This document shows positions 1-12,400 of a DNA stretch of 64,000 nt, piece after piece. The position numbers were made by a program, and so were the translations under genes. The notes below the pieces were generated by a model. The model did not search any database. It was not told the DNA's origin and saw only the letters and a program-made list of their open reading frames with translations. Origin of the DNA: Oxytricha trifallax (taxonomy: Eukaryota; Ciliophora; Spirotrichea; Sporadotrichida; Oxytrichidae). Location of the stretch: the NCBI GenBank assembly GCA_000711775.1, contig ARYC01000255.1, forward strand, positions 1 to 64,000, read 5' to 3'. Position 1 is the first letter of the stretch. Every line of letters begins with the position of its first letter.

Positions 1-1234
1 AAGAAAAGAAAGAGAAGCCAAATCCCTTTACGGGCAAATTGAATATGTGAACTTATTCATTCATTTAAATCTAAAACTTATTTATATACACAAAATTTCC
101 CTTCTCTTGCGCATACTTTAGCATTCTCATCGCTGACTCTCTTAGCAGCACACTTAATAAAATCGACTGTATCGATCTTCAAGTCGTGCATCAAGTGATA
201 GAGCAGCAATTTCTTATAATGACCTTTCAATAACCCCCAATACAATTCAATTCCATTGAACTAAGGACTGTAAGGAACATTAAATACAGGAGTTATATTT
301 AGCCTTTCATATTCCTTCCTTGAGTCTTTAGTTTTATGAACTGACAAGTTATCAACGAATACAAATTTCTTAGTCAGCGTACTTATCTCTGAGTTATTGC
401 AAGAATTTAATATATTATTCAGTCTTTATAGAACGAGGGTGAATAACATAAGTCTCGAGGCCACTATCTTCACTTATTCCACCAAGTATTGCATGAGTTT
501 AAACCTTAACCTTTTAATCATATACTTCAATGTTGCTGTACCTCTTATACCAAGACCTTGATATGAAGGTATTAAAGGTGAATACTGCCTCATCAGCGTG
601 TATGAACTTTATATTATGCTCTTAAGCCCTTTGCATTTAATCGAATATATAATTTAAATTAGTCTTATAAAATGGAACATTAAAATCAATCACTCTCTTA
701 ATGCGATTGACTGTCTTGTAAGATATTCCATTCTTTTTATATATGTTCGCTATAGATTAAGCAGAGATGTGAAGCTCAGGAAATTGGCGATGAAACATCA
801 CAGCCCTCTAGGCTAGAGAGAAATGAGCCCAGTATTTAAGAGTCTTATCATTAATAAGATATTCAATATGATGCTGCTAAAATTTTAAGGGTCTCTTAGG
901 CTTAGAATTAAGATGCTATCTCTTTAAATTCAATGCTAATAGACAGTGAGACCTCACAGTTGCTGGAGATTTATGGAGTAGCCTTGCTATAGAAGTATAA
1001 TTTAGAACAGGCTTGAGTTATTCACTATATTCATCACATCCATATCGCAACTTAAACAATAAATCTATATACTCACTGTCAAAAACAGACCCCAAACCTC
1101 GCATATACTCACTTAAAATACTAATATTTAAACATTAAACCCCTACATAAACCCTAATAAAGTATGCACTAATAGTCTACTTTTATCAATCAAAAACTCA
1201 ATCAAACTACTGAAAGGGTTTTGGGGTTATGATT
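1..1234 (-). mobile_element. TBE-like telomere-bearing transposon, one end (left part outside window)
   Basis: On the minus strand the element starts CATAACCCCAAAACCC (from 1231 down), directly after AAT at 1234-1232. This matches the known TBE layout of an ANT target followed by C4A4 repeats, with one mismatch in the first repeat. About 100 bp inside lies a Tc1/IS630-type transposase pointing away from this end. The subterminal sequence shares ATTGAGTTTT with the end of the small element at 19486-20608, so the two are probably relatives. TBEs of Oxytricha are about 4 kb, germline-limited and removed during macronuclear development; only the last 1.2 kb is seen here. The element cuts the ankyrin gene that follows. 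Confidence 0.8.
57..1104 (-). pseudogene. Tc1/IS630-family DD34E transposase (TBE 42-kDa type), one frameshift
   Basis: The frame, read with TAA/TAG as Gln, starts at the ATG at 1104 and ends at TGA 59-57, about 350 codons, the size of the 42-kDa TBE transposase. The catalytic triad is visible: HADEAV (first Asp), FVDNLSVH (second Asp) and PYSPQFNGIE (Glu), with 34 residues between the last two, the DD34E spacing of Tc1/mariner/IS630 enzymes. The N-terminal third has the helix-turn-helix-like RLLHKSPATVRSH. Between QQLRDKY and FVFVDN, near 375-385, the frame shifts by one base, so the copy is either inactive or carries a sequence error. Its role would be cut-and-paste transposition, and in Oxytricha TBE transposases are implicated in genome rearrangement. 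Confidence 0.82.
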
Positions 1235-2560
1235 CAATAACATCAAACATTGAAGGTCAGTTTAAGAATTTTGACAATGAAATGCTAGAGACATTGAACC
1301 AAGAATTTACAATTAGAGTGATAGAGAAATTTTTGATTAAAATGAAAGCTGAACTTCCTGATGAAGAAAGAATTAGACTCTTAAATGAGCATGATTAATA
1401 TGGAGGTACACTAATTCATTATATCACAGGGCTGAATTACTATAAACTAATTCCTATACTTCATGAATTCGGAGCGGATATCAATATGAGAACAAAAAAA
1501 ACAAACTTAAGTCCCTTAATGATAGCAATTTCAAAAGGTCATGAAAAGTCAGTTAAGAAATTAATGAGAGAAGGTGCTGTTTTTTGGAATGAAGATACCA
1601 ATGCAGACTTTTAATTTGACGGCGCTTCACCACTTGATTAAGACAGGGAGAGATCTTATGGTGGTTCAATATATGATCACGAAAGTGATGATTATTCTGA
1701 ATTAGATGATGAAATTTATCAAAGGTAAGGCAATTTTAATTTTAATTTTTATTTAGTAGCAAGAGACTTTCAAGTTAAAACTCTTTAATAAGAGATGATG
1801 ATGGTGCCTTAGAACTTGCTTTATAAAATAAGCATCATAGCATTTTAGAAATGCTTTTAAGAGACTACACTTTGAAATGCGCTCTTAAGGACGATTAAAA
1901 TTTGAACAATGATTATCGCCAAAATTATTATTCAAACTAAGACTCAAATCAAATTAATGGGACATAATTCTCATTAAATTTGGACAGACTAAATGATCAG
2001 AGCGCAGGAATTTCTTTGAAAAGAAAACCTGAATAGAATCAAAGATCTTAAAATAATCTAAGCTAAGAACCAGGATACAAATTTATACCGAAAAGCCTTG
2101 GGGTTCAATAAGAACGTAAGTTAGTTTTTCTCCTTTTACAAAACTTCTCTTTATAGATATACCAAAGGTGCAGAAAATTCAAAAGTGTGTAAGAGCCTGG
2201 CTATTAAAGAGACAAAATTAAGATATAGAGCATTCCTTGTCTATCCCGTTCAGTGTATGGGTTAAGTCCCTTTAATAGATATATTTGATGCATTAAAAGT
2301 CAAAAGTATGAAACTAACTAATTATATATATCTGGCTGGTCTAACCCCCGGTATTAATTTCGGTACAGCTTTCAATAATAAAAATTATAGAGCATGCCAC
2401 AAACATCTTACACTCCTCCATAAGCAGCAACATGATGAGCAATCGTAGACACAACACGACTATCGATGATGAGCGAGCTGCAATTATAATTCAAAGAACT
2501 GTCAGAGCATGGCTAAAGCAAAATTTCGACTAAATAGATAAACATTAACTTATTATGTGA
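1232..2560 (+). CDS. Ankyrin-repeat and IQ-motif protein, 5' part missing
   Basis: The frame is open from the edge of the TBE-like element, so earlier coding segments must lie left of the window. Ankyrin-type helices appear at about 1400-1600 (GGTLIHYITGLNYYKLIPIL, then LSPLMIAISKGHEKSVKKLM). Later come two IQ-like calmodulin-binding motifs, IQKCVRAWLLKRQ and IIIQRTVRAWLKQ. Three GT..AG introns are visible: 1725-1756, 2116-2156 and 2306-2368 (acceptor CAG; a later TAG acceptor would break the frame). The stop is TGA 2558-2560. It is probably a calmodulin-interacting scaffold, but the function is not known. Confidence 0.72.
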
Positions 2561-2849
2561 GAATATAAATGCATTCAACTTAAAAGTTTTAATTTCATCA
2601 ACAGAGTTAAACAAGGATTTATAAACATTGTTATGTCAAATAGATTCAAATAAAGTATAATATAAATATTTAATTTAGTTTCAAATGTGGGGAAAGAAAT
2701 CAAAATAACCAGAAGCAACAGGGTATAAATAATTATTATAATTTTCTTAATTGTGAGTATTATTTTGTAAGATATAGCCACCAAGACAAAAATCAATATT
2801 TCATTTATTGTTAACATTAAGCAAAGACTCACAAATTTATTATAGATTC
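2561..2849. other. Intergenic, AT-rich
   Basis: This holds the spacer between the ankyrin gene and the Sec14-like fragment. A minus-strand frame here is made almost only of Ile/Leu/Lys codons and looks like chance in AT-rich DNA. Confidence 0.5.
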
Positions 2850-3186
2850 ATGGGAGACATGAACGAGGATCAGGAGAGAGGCCTTGAAGAATTCAGAAGA
2901 TACATTAAAGATAATAACGTTCATAAACTCATAATATCAATAATAATTTTGAAGTAATTACTACGCTAATATGTCAATTTACAAACATCTTTACAAACAT
3001 TTAAATTATTAATTGTTGATCACCCTTAATATGATGATTACTACCTTCTTAGATTTTTGAGAGCAAGAAAATTCGATTAGGACAAAACCAAGCTCATGTT
3101 TAACAACTTCGTCAAATGACCTTATTTATAGCTTCTTTTATATTTTAAATGGAGAATTGATAATGATGTTGATAACATTATTGATG
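2850..3186 (+). CDS. Sec14/CRAL-TRIO N-terminal fragment (orphan coding segments)
   Basis: It starts MGDMNEDQERGLEEFRRY and continues as YDDYYLLRFLRARKFD followed by KLMFNNFVKWR, the typical CRAL-TRIO N-terminal domain of Sec14-like lipid-transfer proteins. Two inserts interrupt it: one near 2910-3017 (junction not fully resolved, perhaps pointer GTT) and a clear 33-bp IES with pointer AAATG. After IIDV at about 3186 the frame ends, and the 3' end of the opposite-strand gene lies at 3197. The lipid-binding lobe is therefore not adjacent; it must be elsewhere in the germline, or this is a decayed copy. Confidence 0.65.
3114..3151 (+). other. IES, 33 bp, pointer AAATG
   Basis: AAATG occurs at 3114-3118 and 3147-3151. 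Deleting one copy and the AT-rich DNA between joins FVK to WRIDND in frame. The insert lacks GT..AG ends, so it is not an intron. Confidence 0.8.
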
Positions 3187-3196
3187 TAAGTCCTGT

Positions 3197-5325
3197 TCAT
3201 ATCGCACTTTGAATAAATTCAATTACTCCCCATATTTACTGATGGGGAAAATGTAATTTACTGAGTATACCTTGAAACAAATTGCTTACTAATGTTTTAA
3301 TGATCTGATCATTTCTAACGTGATAAAAAATGAATTTACATTGACAAAATATAATCTGATTTTTATCATCCTCTTACATGCTTTAGATTTTTTTATACTC
3401 ATCAATTCTTAGTTCACAAGTTTCAAGAACAACTTTGAAATACACTTAACTTGTAACTCTACTTTTTAGATCTTTCTCTAAATATTGGGCATCTTTAAAA
3501 GTATCCAATATCTCATTTAGAACTTTCTCTTCATACGAATACCTCATGCACAAATATCTGTCCTTTGCGTATTTGAGATTTATATTGCTAATTGCTTGTT
3601 AAGGAATCAGTAAAATGTGATGCTTTTCATTGAGCTTTTGCCTTTTAATTTCAATCATGTCCATAAAATCTCGATCCATAAGCTTTTCCTTAGGTCTGAA
3701 GGATTATAAGACTTTTTTGTTATCTTTGGCAAAGTGATTGATATCAATATAGAAGAAACAATAAGTCCATTTTCCTTAATGTTTCATACTTTTTCTCAAT
3801 AGAAATCCTCTAGATTTTAGTATGTTATTCTTAATGACTTAATAATCTAGTTTTCGAAAGAGCAGCTAAGGTATCTTTATTGAGAAAGTGTTCAAAGCTT
3901 TTTCATCATCTATGTTCTAGGTTTTACGGGCTGTATTAAAATTTGATTGTCTCTACTGACCCATAATATTTGCTGCAGACAAAAATGCCTTAGATTATCG
4001 ATTTTAATCTTTGAGTTAAAATTTTTTCTCTTCATCTTTTTCTATTAAATTACTTTTATCCTCTTGAAACTGAGGGCCACGTTAAGTTTAGTAGCCTTTA
4101 TTCTTATAAAATAAAAAATATAATCTTTTCCTTTGCTTTCATGTTTGGAAGAGTTACACTTTGATAATGGCTGCTTTTATCATCAAAATTTTAAGTTTTA
4201 AGGAAGTCCGAATTTTATAACAAATCTTTTCCCTAAGTTTGATATAATTAATTGTTCCTACTCTATTTAGTCTAAGAGAAGGCATTCAAATCTCAGTTTG
4301 ATTAAATTTACTTTTTTATCTATATTTTAGGAGATGGTGATCTGCTTTTCCCATCCTCATCACTACTACTTGACTCCTCGTAATTAATTTATTAAATTTT
4401 AGAATAACACTAAATAAACCCTTCGAGTCTTTACGTAGGTAACGTATTTTGAATTTATTATTTGAAAAGAGAAGTTTTAAAGAAGCCTAGGTTTTTGTGC
4501 AACAAATTAGATATTTGATAGAAGAATTTATGTAAAAATTCTTTTAACTCGTAGTTTTTTATGTCTTCATCTATGAACCTGAAAATCCAAAAGATCTAAG
4601 CTACAGTCAGTGGGAATAAATCTTTGTGAAAGTTTAAGTATAAGTAAATTATAACTTTATTGATAGTAAAAACTTAATTTTAATCAATCAACGAAGCAGG
4701 TGTTATGAGTTACTCATCTTTAGATATGACTCTAAATATATCCACGCATAATCTGAATGCAATGGCAGGCATCGGTATTACGTCAGGTTTTAACTAATAT
4801 GTTTTCAAAGTGAAAATCTTCATAAAATCTATGATAAAAATGTAAATACATCAATTTTAATACCAGTTAAGTAAAACTTTTAGTTTTCAAGAGTTTATTT
4901 GTCAATTACAACAGAGGTTTTGTTTAATTCTTTTAAATGCATTAGGAAACTCTGGATTTCTTTCTAATATGTAATTTAAGTTTGTTGTAAAGTGAATATA
5001 GTCTTTTAAGAGTGGTTGTAGATTTAAAATGCAAAAGTATAGTATGAAAAGCATTAGTATAGTCTCAGGTTCATACTTGATTTCCTAATCATCATCATCT
5101 TCATCGTAATCTTGAACTTTTCTTGTAGCCATCGAGTCACTGAAAAATATTCGCATCTTGTTCTTTAGCTTGCTGTCGTCAAAGTCCCCAGTGTTAGAGG
5201 TGATGCTGCTGAAACCTCAGCCACTTCTCACTTTAAGAGCACTATATCAGGATTGCTGTGAGAGGAGGAGACTCCATTATGTTTAGCCAAAATTTAATTA
5301 TTTTGAGATATTTAATAAATTAAAA
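3197..5325 (-). CDS. Uncharacterised large protein, minus strand, IES-interrupted
   Basis: Long TGA-free frames run from the left arm of the inverted repeat (acidic stretch DYDEDDDDQEIKYEPETI) down to HFPHQQIWGVIEFIQSAI and TGA at 3199-3197. A Ser/Asp-rich linker (EESSSSDEDGKSRSPSPK) lies near 4350. Upstream of it LTVAQIFWIFRF and LKEFLHKFFYQISNLLHK suggest an alpha-helical protein. A 22-bp IES with pointer AAG (4103-4127) joins KAKEK to NKGYQTQRG in frame; another insert is needed near 4290. I do not recognise the family. The 5' part may continue into 5803-6290. Confidence 0.55.
4103..4127 (-). other. IES, 22 bp, pointer CTT/AAG
   Basis: CTT at 4103-4105 and 4125-4127 bounds 19 bases of A/T. 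Removing 22 bp corrects the reading frame of the surrounding minus-strand gene. The pointer is only 3 bp, so support rests mainly on the frame. Confidence 0.55.
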
Positions 5326-5798
5326 TATTCTGAGCTTTAATTAATAAATTTAAGACTAAAATTAATTAAGACATCTCTATTAAAATTTCTCTATAAATTA
5401 ATACAAATAGTTTAATCACATATGTTAAAGCATTAAAACTTAAAAAGTTTTAATCAGAATGATTTAATTTATTAAATATCTCAAAATAATTAAATTTTGG
5501 CTAAACATAATGGAGTCTCCTCCTCTCACAGCAATCCTGATATAGTGCTCTTAAAGTGAGAAGTGGCTGAGGTTTCAGCAGCAGCACCTTTAACACTGGG
5601 GACTTTGACGACAGCAAGCTAAAGAACAAGATGCGAATATTTTTCAGTGATTTGATGGCTACAAGAAAAGTTCAAGATTACGATGAAGATGATGATGATT
5701 AGGAAATCAAGTATGAACCTGAGACTATACTAATGCTTTTCATACTATACTTTTGCATTTTAAATCTACAACCACTCTTAAAAGACTATATTCACTTT
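4989..5798. repeat. Inverted repeat, two ~336-bp arms with coding content
   Basis: Arms at about 4989-5325 and 5463-5798 are near-identical reverse complements separated by about 137 bp of AT-rich DNA. Both contain the same coding stretch (GDFDDSKLKNKMRIFFSD, then MATRKVQDYDEDDDDQE). The left arm is collinear with the minus-strand gene downstream (KDYIHF continues into TTNLNYILER), while the right arm breaks off at 5798. The arms differ at a few bases, for example Ser versus Leu after FFSD. The right arm is therefore a diverging inverted copy of a coding segment. Confidence 0.85.
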
Positions 5799-5802
5799 AA
5801 TT

Positions 5803-6290
5803 ATTACTTTAGTTCCTTCGAAGTTAATTAGAGACAAGTATATCATAAACTCCCTGTAGATTAGGAATGAAAAATAAATGACTATAAATTAAAATGACCT
5901 CTCATCTCCCTCTTCATTACTAGTTTCTTTTTAATCGATTATACCTTAGAATTCATCTCTTAGCCATTGAAACACTGGTATGTTCTCAAATATCTCTAAA
6001 AGATTAAGAGGATTACTTTTCACTTACTCTGGTTCAAATGCGACTACTTTTATTCAACTTTCTACTATTTTTTAAAGTTTATGTATTCGTCTTCATTATT
6101 CTCCTAAATTGGCTGCATAATGCTTTAATGTTTCTCGAACAAATTCCCTCTAATGGATCCTCCTTACGAGCTAAACCCATTGCTTATATTTTTGTGACTA
6201 TGCATGCTCACATTGCTGAATCTTTTATTGGGGGAGTTTGAACTACTAACAGCATTCTATTAAATTATTATTGAATTTTATTAAGAGTGA
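5803..6290 (-). CDS. Hypothetical Ser/Gln-rich coding segment
   Basis: The minus strand reads SSSNSPNKRFSNVSMHSHKN, a Gln/Lys-rich stretch, then a 32-nt GT..AG intron, then FENIPVFQWLRDEFQGII and a hydrophobic stretch before the right arm of the inverted repeat. It may be the 5' part of the gene at 3197-5325, with the spacer and right arm acting as eliminated DNA. I could not fix the pointer, so this link is inference. Confidence 0.4.
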
Positions 6291-6558
6291 GGCAATTTCT
6301 AAATATCAATAAGCCTTGATTTTCATCTAGATGCTCCTAAAACTTCAGTAATCTAGAGAATATTTTAATTGGGGTTTTATTGTGAAGATTGCTATGAATG
6401 AGTTTATGACTATTTTTCGCTTGCGGATTAATTACTAAAATTTGACATTACAATTAAATTATAATCAAAGCTTATTTTTTTTACAATTATTACTGGTTAT
6501 CAATGCTATACATAATCAGATTAACATTAAGATTTAATATTAAGATTAATTTTGACAA

Positions 6559-8463
6559 TCAATTATCAATTATTTATAAAGCTTTGTGGCAGTAATTCTT
6601 CTCCCACTATCTTTACAAATCTTAAATTTTTTATTTTTTCATACTTTACTTAAATCTTTTAGTTTTGATCTTATGATTTGCAAATGTCATATTTTATTCC
6701 TATTTAACTTAATTTTACATTTGACTATCAGATAATTAATAAGACTGCAACTCATTAAATTTTTAGTTATTAATTTTGAAGTTCCTTTGCCTAATTACAG
6801 TTTGAGAGCGATTATTTAGATTATTACAGCTTATTTGAATTTTTTTCTAAGTTTTTTCATTACTAATTTAAGATATATCTGGAAATGCCATTAAATCTGT
6901 GTTATTTTAAGCAATATTCTTATAGGCATAGTTTTGTGTGACTTACTGTTCCTAGTTTCTAATTATAGAGAGATTAGAAAATGAAAATCGATTCTCTTGT
7001 TGTTTAAGTCTGGTTAGAATAAATCTACTCAATTTCAAATTTTTATTTTGTTATTATATCTATTTATTTTCATTATTGTGAATTTAATGATGTTCTATAT
7101 TATCAAATTGAATGCATTTCTTTTCATTCATTGCATGCTAGCTTAAATCTTGATTATTATATTAAATATTGAGTATAACATTCTTTTGATTATTTCTAGT
7201 TAAAAGATTTCTCTGATTAAAATTACTTTTATCATTTTGTAACGATATAATTGGAGGATGTGAAAATTTTCGACTTTTAAATATTGATCAATCATGTGAT
7301 GACGAATCTTTGCTTCCCTTGTTCTAAATAGTAAATATATATGATAATGCTAAAAAGTATGTCCCATTTTGTAAGTTTTAGAGCTTTAATTCTGAAATAA
7401 ATTCATTGATGAAGTATCATCCCTATCATTTTGGATACCTCTGGGTGTTCTGGATAAAGCAAAAGATTTGTCTAAAATTTTCACTCTATAAGTTTTATGG
7501 AATTTAGCAAATTTACTCTTAAACTTATCTACTGCCAAGTCAGCAGCTTGTTCAATTGGAGGTTTTCGATCAAAATTTATTCTGGGAGATTTTTCATTGA
7601 AAATCATTTTCATTTATCTGTGCTTGTAAATTAATTTGGGTGGGTGGGAAATATATTTATGGTTTGAACAAAGTATAAAAACATTAAGAATATCCTGACT
7701 GAAACTAAGCAAGCTTATAAGAATATTATCTTCAATCGAACAAATTCCAAATTTATTTTTATGTTTTGATGATATTTAATTATATTCTCAGTTTTTATCA
7801 ACCTTTTTAACTTTCCTTCTGTACACACATGTAATTAGCCAATCATTCTTTGTGAAAACTTATTTCAAAAATAGAATTTCAGATAATGCTTTAAAGGAAT
7901 TGATTTGCTCTTTAAATTGTCAAGCTTTTTATTAGATAAAATTTGACTTCAAAATTATAAGTAGCAATTTAATTTTTATGCAATGATATCTATATGCCTT
8001 GTAAATCCTAATAACTAATGAGTCATAAAAAAGAAAAATAATTTTATATTTGATTCAAAAAACAGTGCATGAAATTCCACTCTATTAATTTATCAAGAAT
8101 ATCGGCTGTTCTTGAGGAGACTCTCTATTTATTAAATGCGACGAGATTCTTTATATTTCTTGAATTTTATCATTCCTAAGTATCATAGTCTGTTTAGTGT
8201 ATTATTGATATATTTTACACCGTTTTACTAAATTAATCTAAATTCCTATTGTCAAAAGGGCGGTATAAATCTTTCTAAAATTCTAATGAATGCATGTTTG
8301 AATCTTCTATTTCATCGCTTGCATTAATAAGCTCCTCGATACTTTTGGATTCTTGTTCTATTTATATAGTAGAGTGTTCTCTATTTTTTAGATTAGGCAA
8401 CTCAAAGAATTGGGTGAAAAGACTTGGCTGTCTCTATTGAGGTTACTAACATTAATGTCTCAT
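6559..8463 (-). CDS. Asn/Gln-rich hypothetical protein
   Basis: It starts MRHQCQQPQQRQPSLFTQFF at 8463. A segment near 7613-7386 reads PPIEQAADLAVDKFKSKFAK, and the C-terminal part (7330-6559) is rich in Asn and Gln and ends WEKNYCHKALQIIDN before TGA. Frame changes near 8180, 7620-8050 and 7300-7400 show that several inserts remain unresolved. No known domain is seen. The composition suggests a disordered protein, and accidental TAA/TAG-rich frames can mimic this in AT-rich DNA, so the boundaries are soft. Confidence 0.5.
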
Positions 8464-8515
8464 TAATTACCAAAAATATTTATTAATATTAATAATAATT
8501 TATAAAATTTTTAAA

Positions 8516-9318
8516 ATGGAGAATAATAGATTTAAATTAATATTGCTCATTGGATTATTATCTGTGACTGCTCTTTCTTAGGAATTGAAAGAGTATACGA
8601 TTTATAATGACTTGTATATTCTCGGAAACACTAGAATAAGTTTCGATGATTTTAAACTATTTGTGGAAAGGAAATATCCATTTATAGCAGAGCCATTCAT
8701 TAGATCAATGACAAGACAAGCAATTGCTTAATACTTGAAAGAAAAACTTGTAAGAATTAAAACTAACTTTTATATCAATCTTTTATAGAAAATCTCAGGG
8801 TATAATTAAGACCCAAGTCAATTTGATCAGAACACAGAGGATATAGTCTTATTCCTTTCACATAAAGCAGCCAAGGATTTTGTGATGAGAGAAGACATGT
8901 TTGAATTCACTTTCGATTAGATTAAGGAGTTATTTTTCGAATAAAATAAGGCAAACCCTAAGTTACTAGAAAGCAATCACTATAAGTAACCTTAAACCTA
9001 GAATAGCAATAAGTTGCTAGATTATACTAACAGCATTCTTGTGACTATGTAAAACTACATGATTGATAAAATCATTGAGAACAAATTGACTTGGTAAAAC
9101 AAAGAAAATATTACGGAGGAAAGAGAACTTATATAATTGAGAAATGAGAGAGCTGGACTTGAACCCATGGCTTTCTTTTTATTTAAACTAACCTATGAGA
9201 ATGACAGAAGGTAAATTTATATTCTTATAATAATTATTATAGATATGCTTTTGAAAGAATCGAGACATGGGGCGACTTTGATGAATTTTTACCGATTAGT
9301 CCTCTTGAATTAGAATGA
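8516..9318 (+). CDS. Secreted or lumenal protein, unknown family
   Basis: It begins with a good signal peptide (RFKLILLIGLLSVTALSQ) and continues as a soluble, charged protein of about 240 residues ending ISPLELE at TGA 9316-9318. Two short introns, 8750-8788 and 9211-9242, have GTAAG/GTAAA donors and TAG acceptors. No IES is needed. I do not recognise the family. It is divergent from the neighbour at 8463, 53 bp away, so the two may share a promoter region. Start chosen as the first ATG, directly before the signal peptide. Confidence 0.75.
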
Positions 9319-9417
9319 TTTTATAATTTGCATTTTAATCTTAACAAAATTACTTGAAAAATGCTCTATAATACTTTAGTACTTAATTATTTTGAACTAT
9401 AATTATACAAATTTAAA

Positions 9418-12400
9418 ATGACAAGGAGTAAAATAGTAGTGATTTCGCTGCTAATGTCGACAGCTTCAATTTACATGAGAAAATGCACATAGTCTGATAT
9501 CAAGTATGGATTTTCTCTATGTGATTCAGCATCTAACAATAGAACAGGTATTGCATAGTTAATATTCTTAGTTAATTATTAACTTACCTTTTTATAGCAT
9601 TTTTCTATTACGACGATAAAAATCATACTGATCCTTGTGATAGTACATCAGAGCCCTTACCCGCTAGAATTGATGATTTACAATGTGATAAAGCATGTGA
9701 CGCTGGTCAATATTTAGATTTAGAAGTGAAAGATAAAGCTTCAAAGTGCAGGTTATGCCCAGAGAACACCTACAGTTTACCTGAAGGAACTCTGATTGAT
9801 GGTTTAATGGGAGATTGGCTTTAGATATAGAAAGATATAGAAAGAAATGAAAATTTGGTACCAATAGATTTCGACTGCTATTACCAAAATGAAAACTTTG
9901 AGTGGATTGAAAACACCAAATGCACTCCATGGCAAGCTATTTAGAATACTGTAATTGCAGGGTACTCAGAACCATATGATGTAAATGTTGCTTTTAAAGT
10001 GACTCTGACTCTATACTTAGAGAAAAATGCAACTATTGAATTCAAATATAGGAAGAGTACTATTAATAGTATGTTTGTTAATGGAGAATTCAAATTCCTA
10101 ATCAATAATGAAAAAGTTCTTGTGGATCATAACTATCAGGAGTCTGACTGGCAAATATTCAAGTATAACATGACTCAAGGTGCTGGGAAATATGCATTCA
10201 CTTGGATTTATTCAAAATACAATACGATAGATACTGAAATGACTTCAGAAATTGAATATAAAGCTAAATTAAATTCATTAATATGATATATTCTTTGCTT
10301 AAGTTTATAAGTATCTATTAGCAAGGTACTTCTGCTTTAGAATGCTTACCATGCAAAAAGGGTTAGAGTGTAGCTGGTTCGTCAAGATGCTCTCTTTGTG
10401 AAGCTAATTATTATTAAGATTCTGTAACAAGAGAATGTAAACCTTGCGGGGAAGGATACTACTCAAATTCAGGAACAGTCGGTAAAGAAATGTGTATCAA
10501 ATAAAAACCATGCACAATTGAAGATATAGAAACTGTATACTCAAGTGACTGTGATAAAAATAAATAGAGGACTGTGCTTTATTCATGGATTCAACCAAAA
10601 ACTTGCAATGAAAAAGATCCAAAATCAGTTTAACTCCCTGCTAATCAAAATTTACCCTGCAGAAATTGTGGTAAAGGCTAATATGAAAATTCTACTACTC
10701 AAAAATGCTAATATTGCCCAGCAGGCTTTTACTAAGAAACAGACTTCCACAAAACTTTAAATACAAGTGTTGCACATGAATGCAAATAATGTGAAAAAGG
10801 CTACGCTGCACCAAAAATACTTGAATATGATGATTTTGAAAGTATTCCTTCAATATTCTCGAAAGAGTGTAGCTTACTTGGAGATTAAGGATCATAAGAT
10901 CATTCTAGATTGAACTTGTGTGACACAATATATGGATGGAGGCCAACAAAGCTAAAAGATAGACTTATATCAGTAACATACTTATTATTAATTAAAATTA
11001 TTTTAGGGATAAGGAACACCAAATGGAGTTAAAATTAGCCTTGTCACTAAAGTGAATGTTGTAGACGACCTATTTGGAAAGTTTGATATTGAGTATTCAG
11101 TAAATAAAATCAAAACTTATGAGAAGTTCTCTATTTACATTGATGGAGAAATGAAACGTAAAACAATATATTTATTTATCAAACTTAAATATAGATCGTG
11201 GTATGGTGGTGTGGAGAAAGTTAGTATTTATTTTATAAAATAGATGTGTTAATTTATCAGAATTTTTTTATAGCTATTTTGATTAGTTAAAAATTATTAA
11301 AAATGAATAAATATGGTTTTATAATTAAAAAAATTCTTTATCAAATACATGAAATTTACCTCGAATAATTTTTAATTTGATATTTTTTAATAGAATTAAA
11401 ATTTTTATAGTAAAAAATTTCCTAATAATAATACTTATTAAAATACTTTATTAACCTTCCCTGATTATTTGATCGTGTTGGCTCTAAATCTAATCCTCAT
11501 GACCAAAGAGAAAAGTTATCTTTTCCCCTTGCTGCAGGTCAAAGAAAGATCGAGATATCATTTGAGTCTAATAAAGTTGAACAGGCAGAGACAATTGCAT
11601 CTGAGGGAGAAGCTTCAATTTATAAAATTTCCTTACAAGGAATTCATTAAGAAGGTGCAAGCTAATGCTTGAAATGTGCTGATGGATTCATTACTAACAA
11701 AGAGTTTGCAAATACTTGCCAAATGTGTGGGAGAGGCTATGAAGCTAATATGGATTGTAAGCATTCTCAAATGTTCAAGCTATTAAATAGAAACTGCCTG
11801 TTAACCATGTGTTGAATCATTCTAAATTAATTTAATATACTTTTTTAAATGATTAACTACTGAATTCTATAACAATGTGAACGGTGGTAAATGCAAGAAA
11901 TGCCCAGAATATACAAAATCCTCTGTTGGAAATATTTAGTAATAATACATATTGGAAGTTAATAATTTTAAAGGTGTGACCCATTCGATGTTTATTCCAC
12001 AGATAACGGTTTTAGATACAATTACTAGCTGATGTCACCATATATTGTCTGCAATAAAAGAAACAGCATTAATTATTGCGAGAACAATATTCTTGGACCA
12101 ATTTATCCTGCAGATTCAGGACTCCAAGCCTAAGACTCATTTTTTATTTCAGATTTCTGTAAGTTTAATATAGTTATATTTTTTTCCTACAGAAAGGTTC
12201 AGCTTGAGATCATATGAGTATCACGAAACAATCTAGTCAAATAGAGATGGATACATATTAAAATATTATAAATAATATATTTGCTTTGTTCTACTTAAGA
12301 AATGCTTCCAAAGAGACTTTAATGAACGAATTAGACAACTCAAACATTATGGATATGAATGAAAACTGCCTTGACGAATTGAAAAGCATCAAAATTAAAA

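Noticed and set aside
6364..6386. TTGGGGTTTTATTG, a possible TBE end
   Set aside because: Only one and a half repeats, no matching second end and no gene junction found; kept only as a weak lead.
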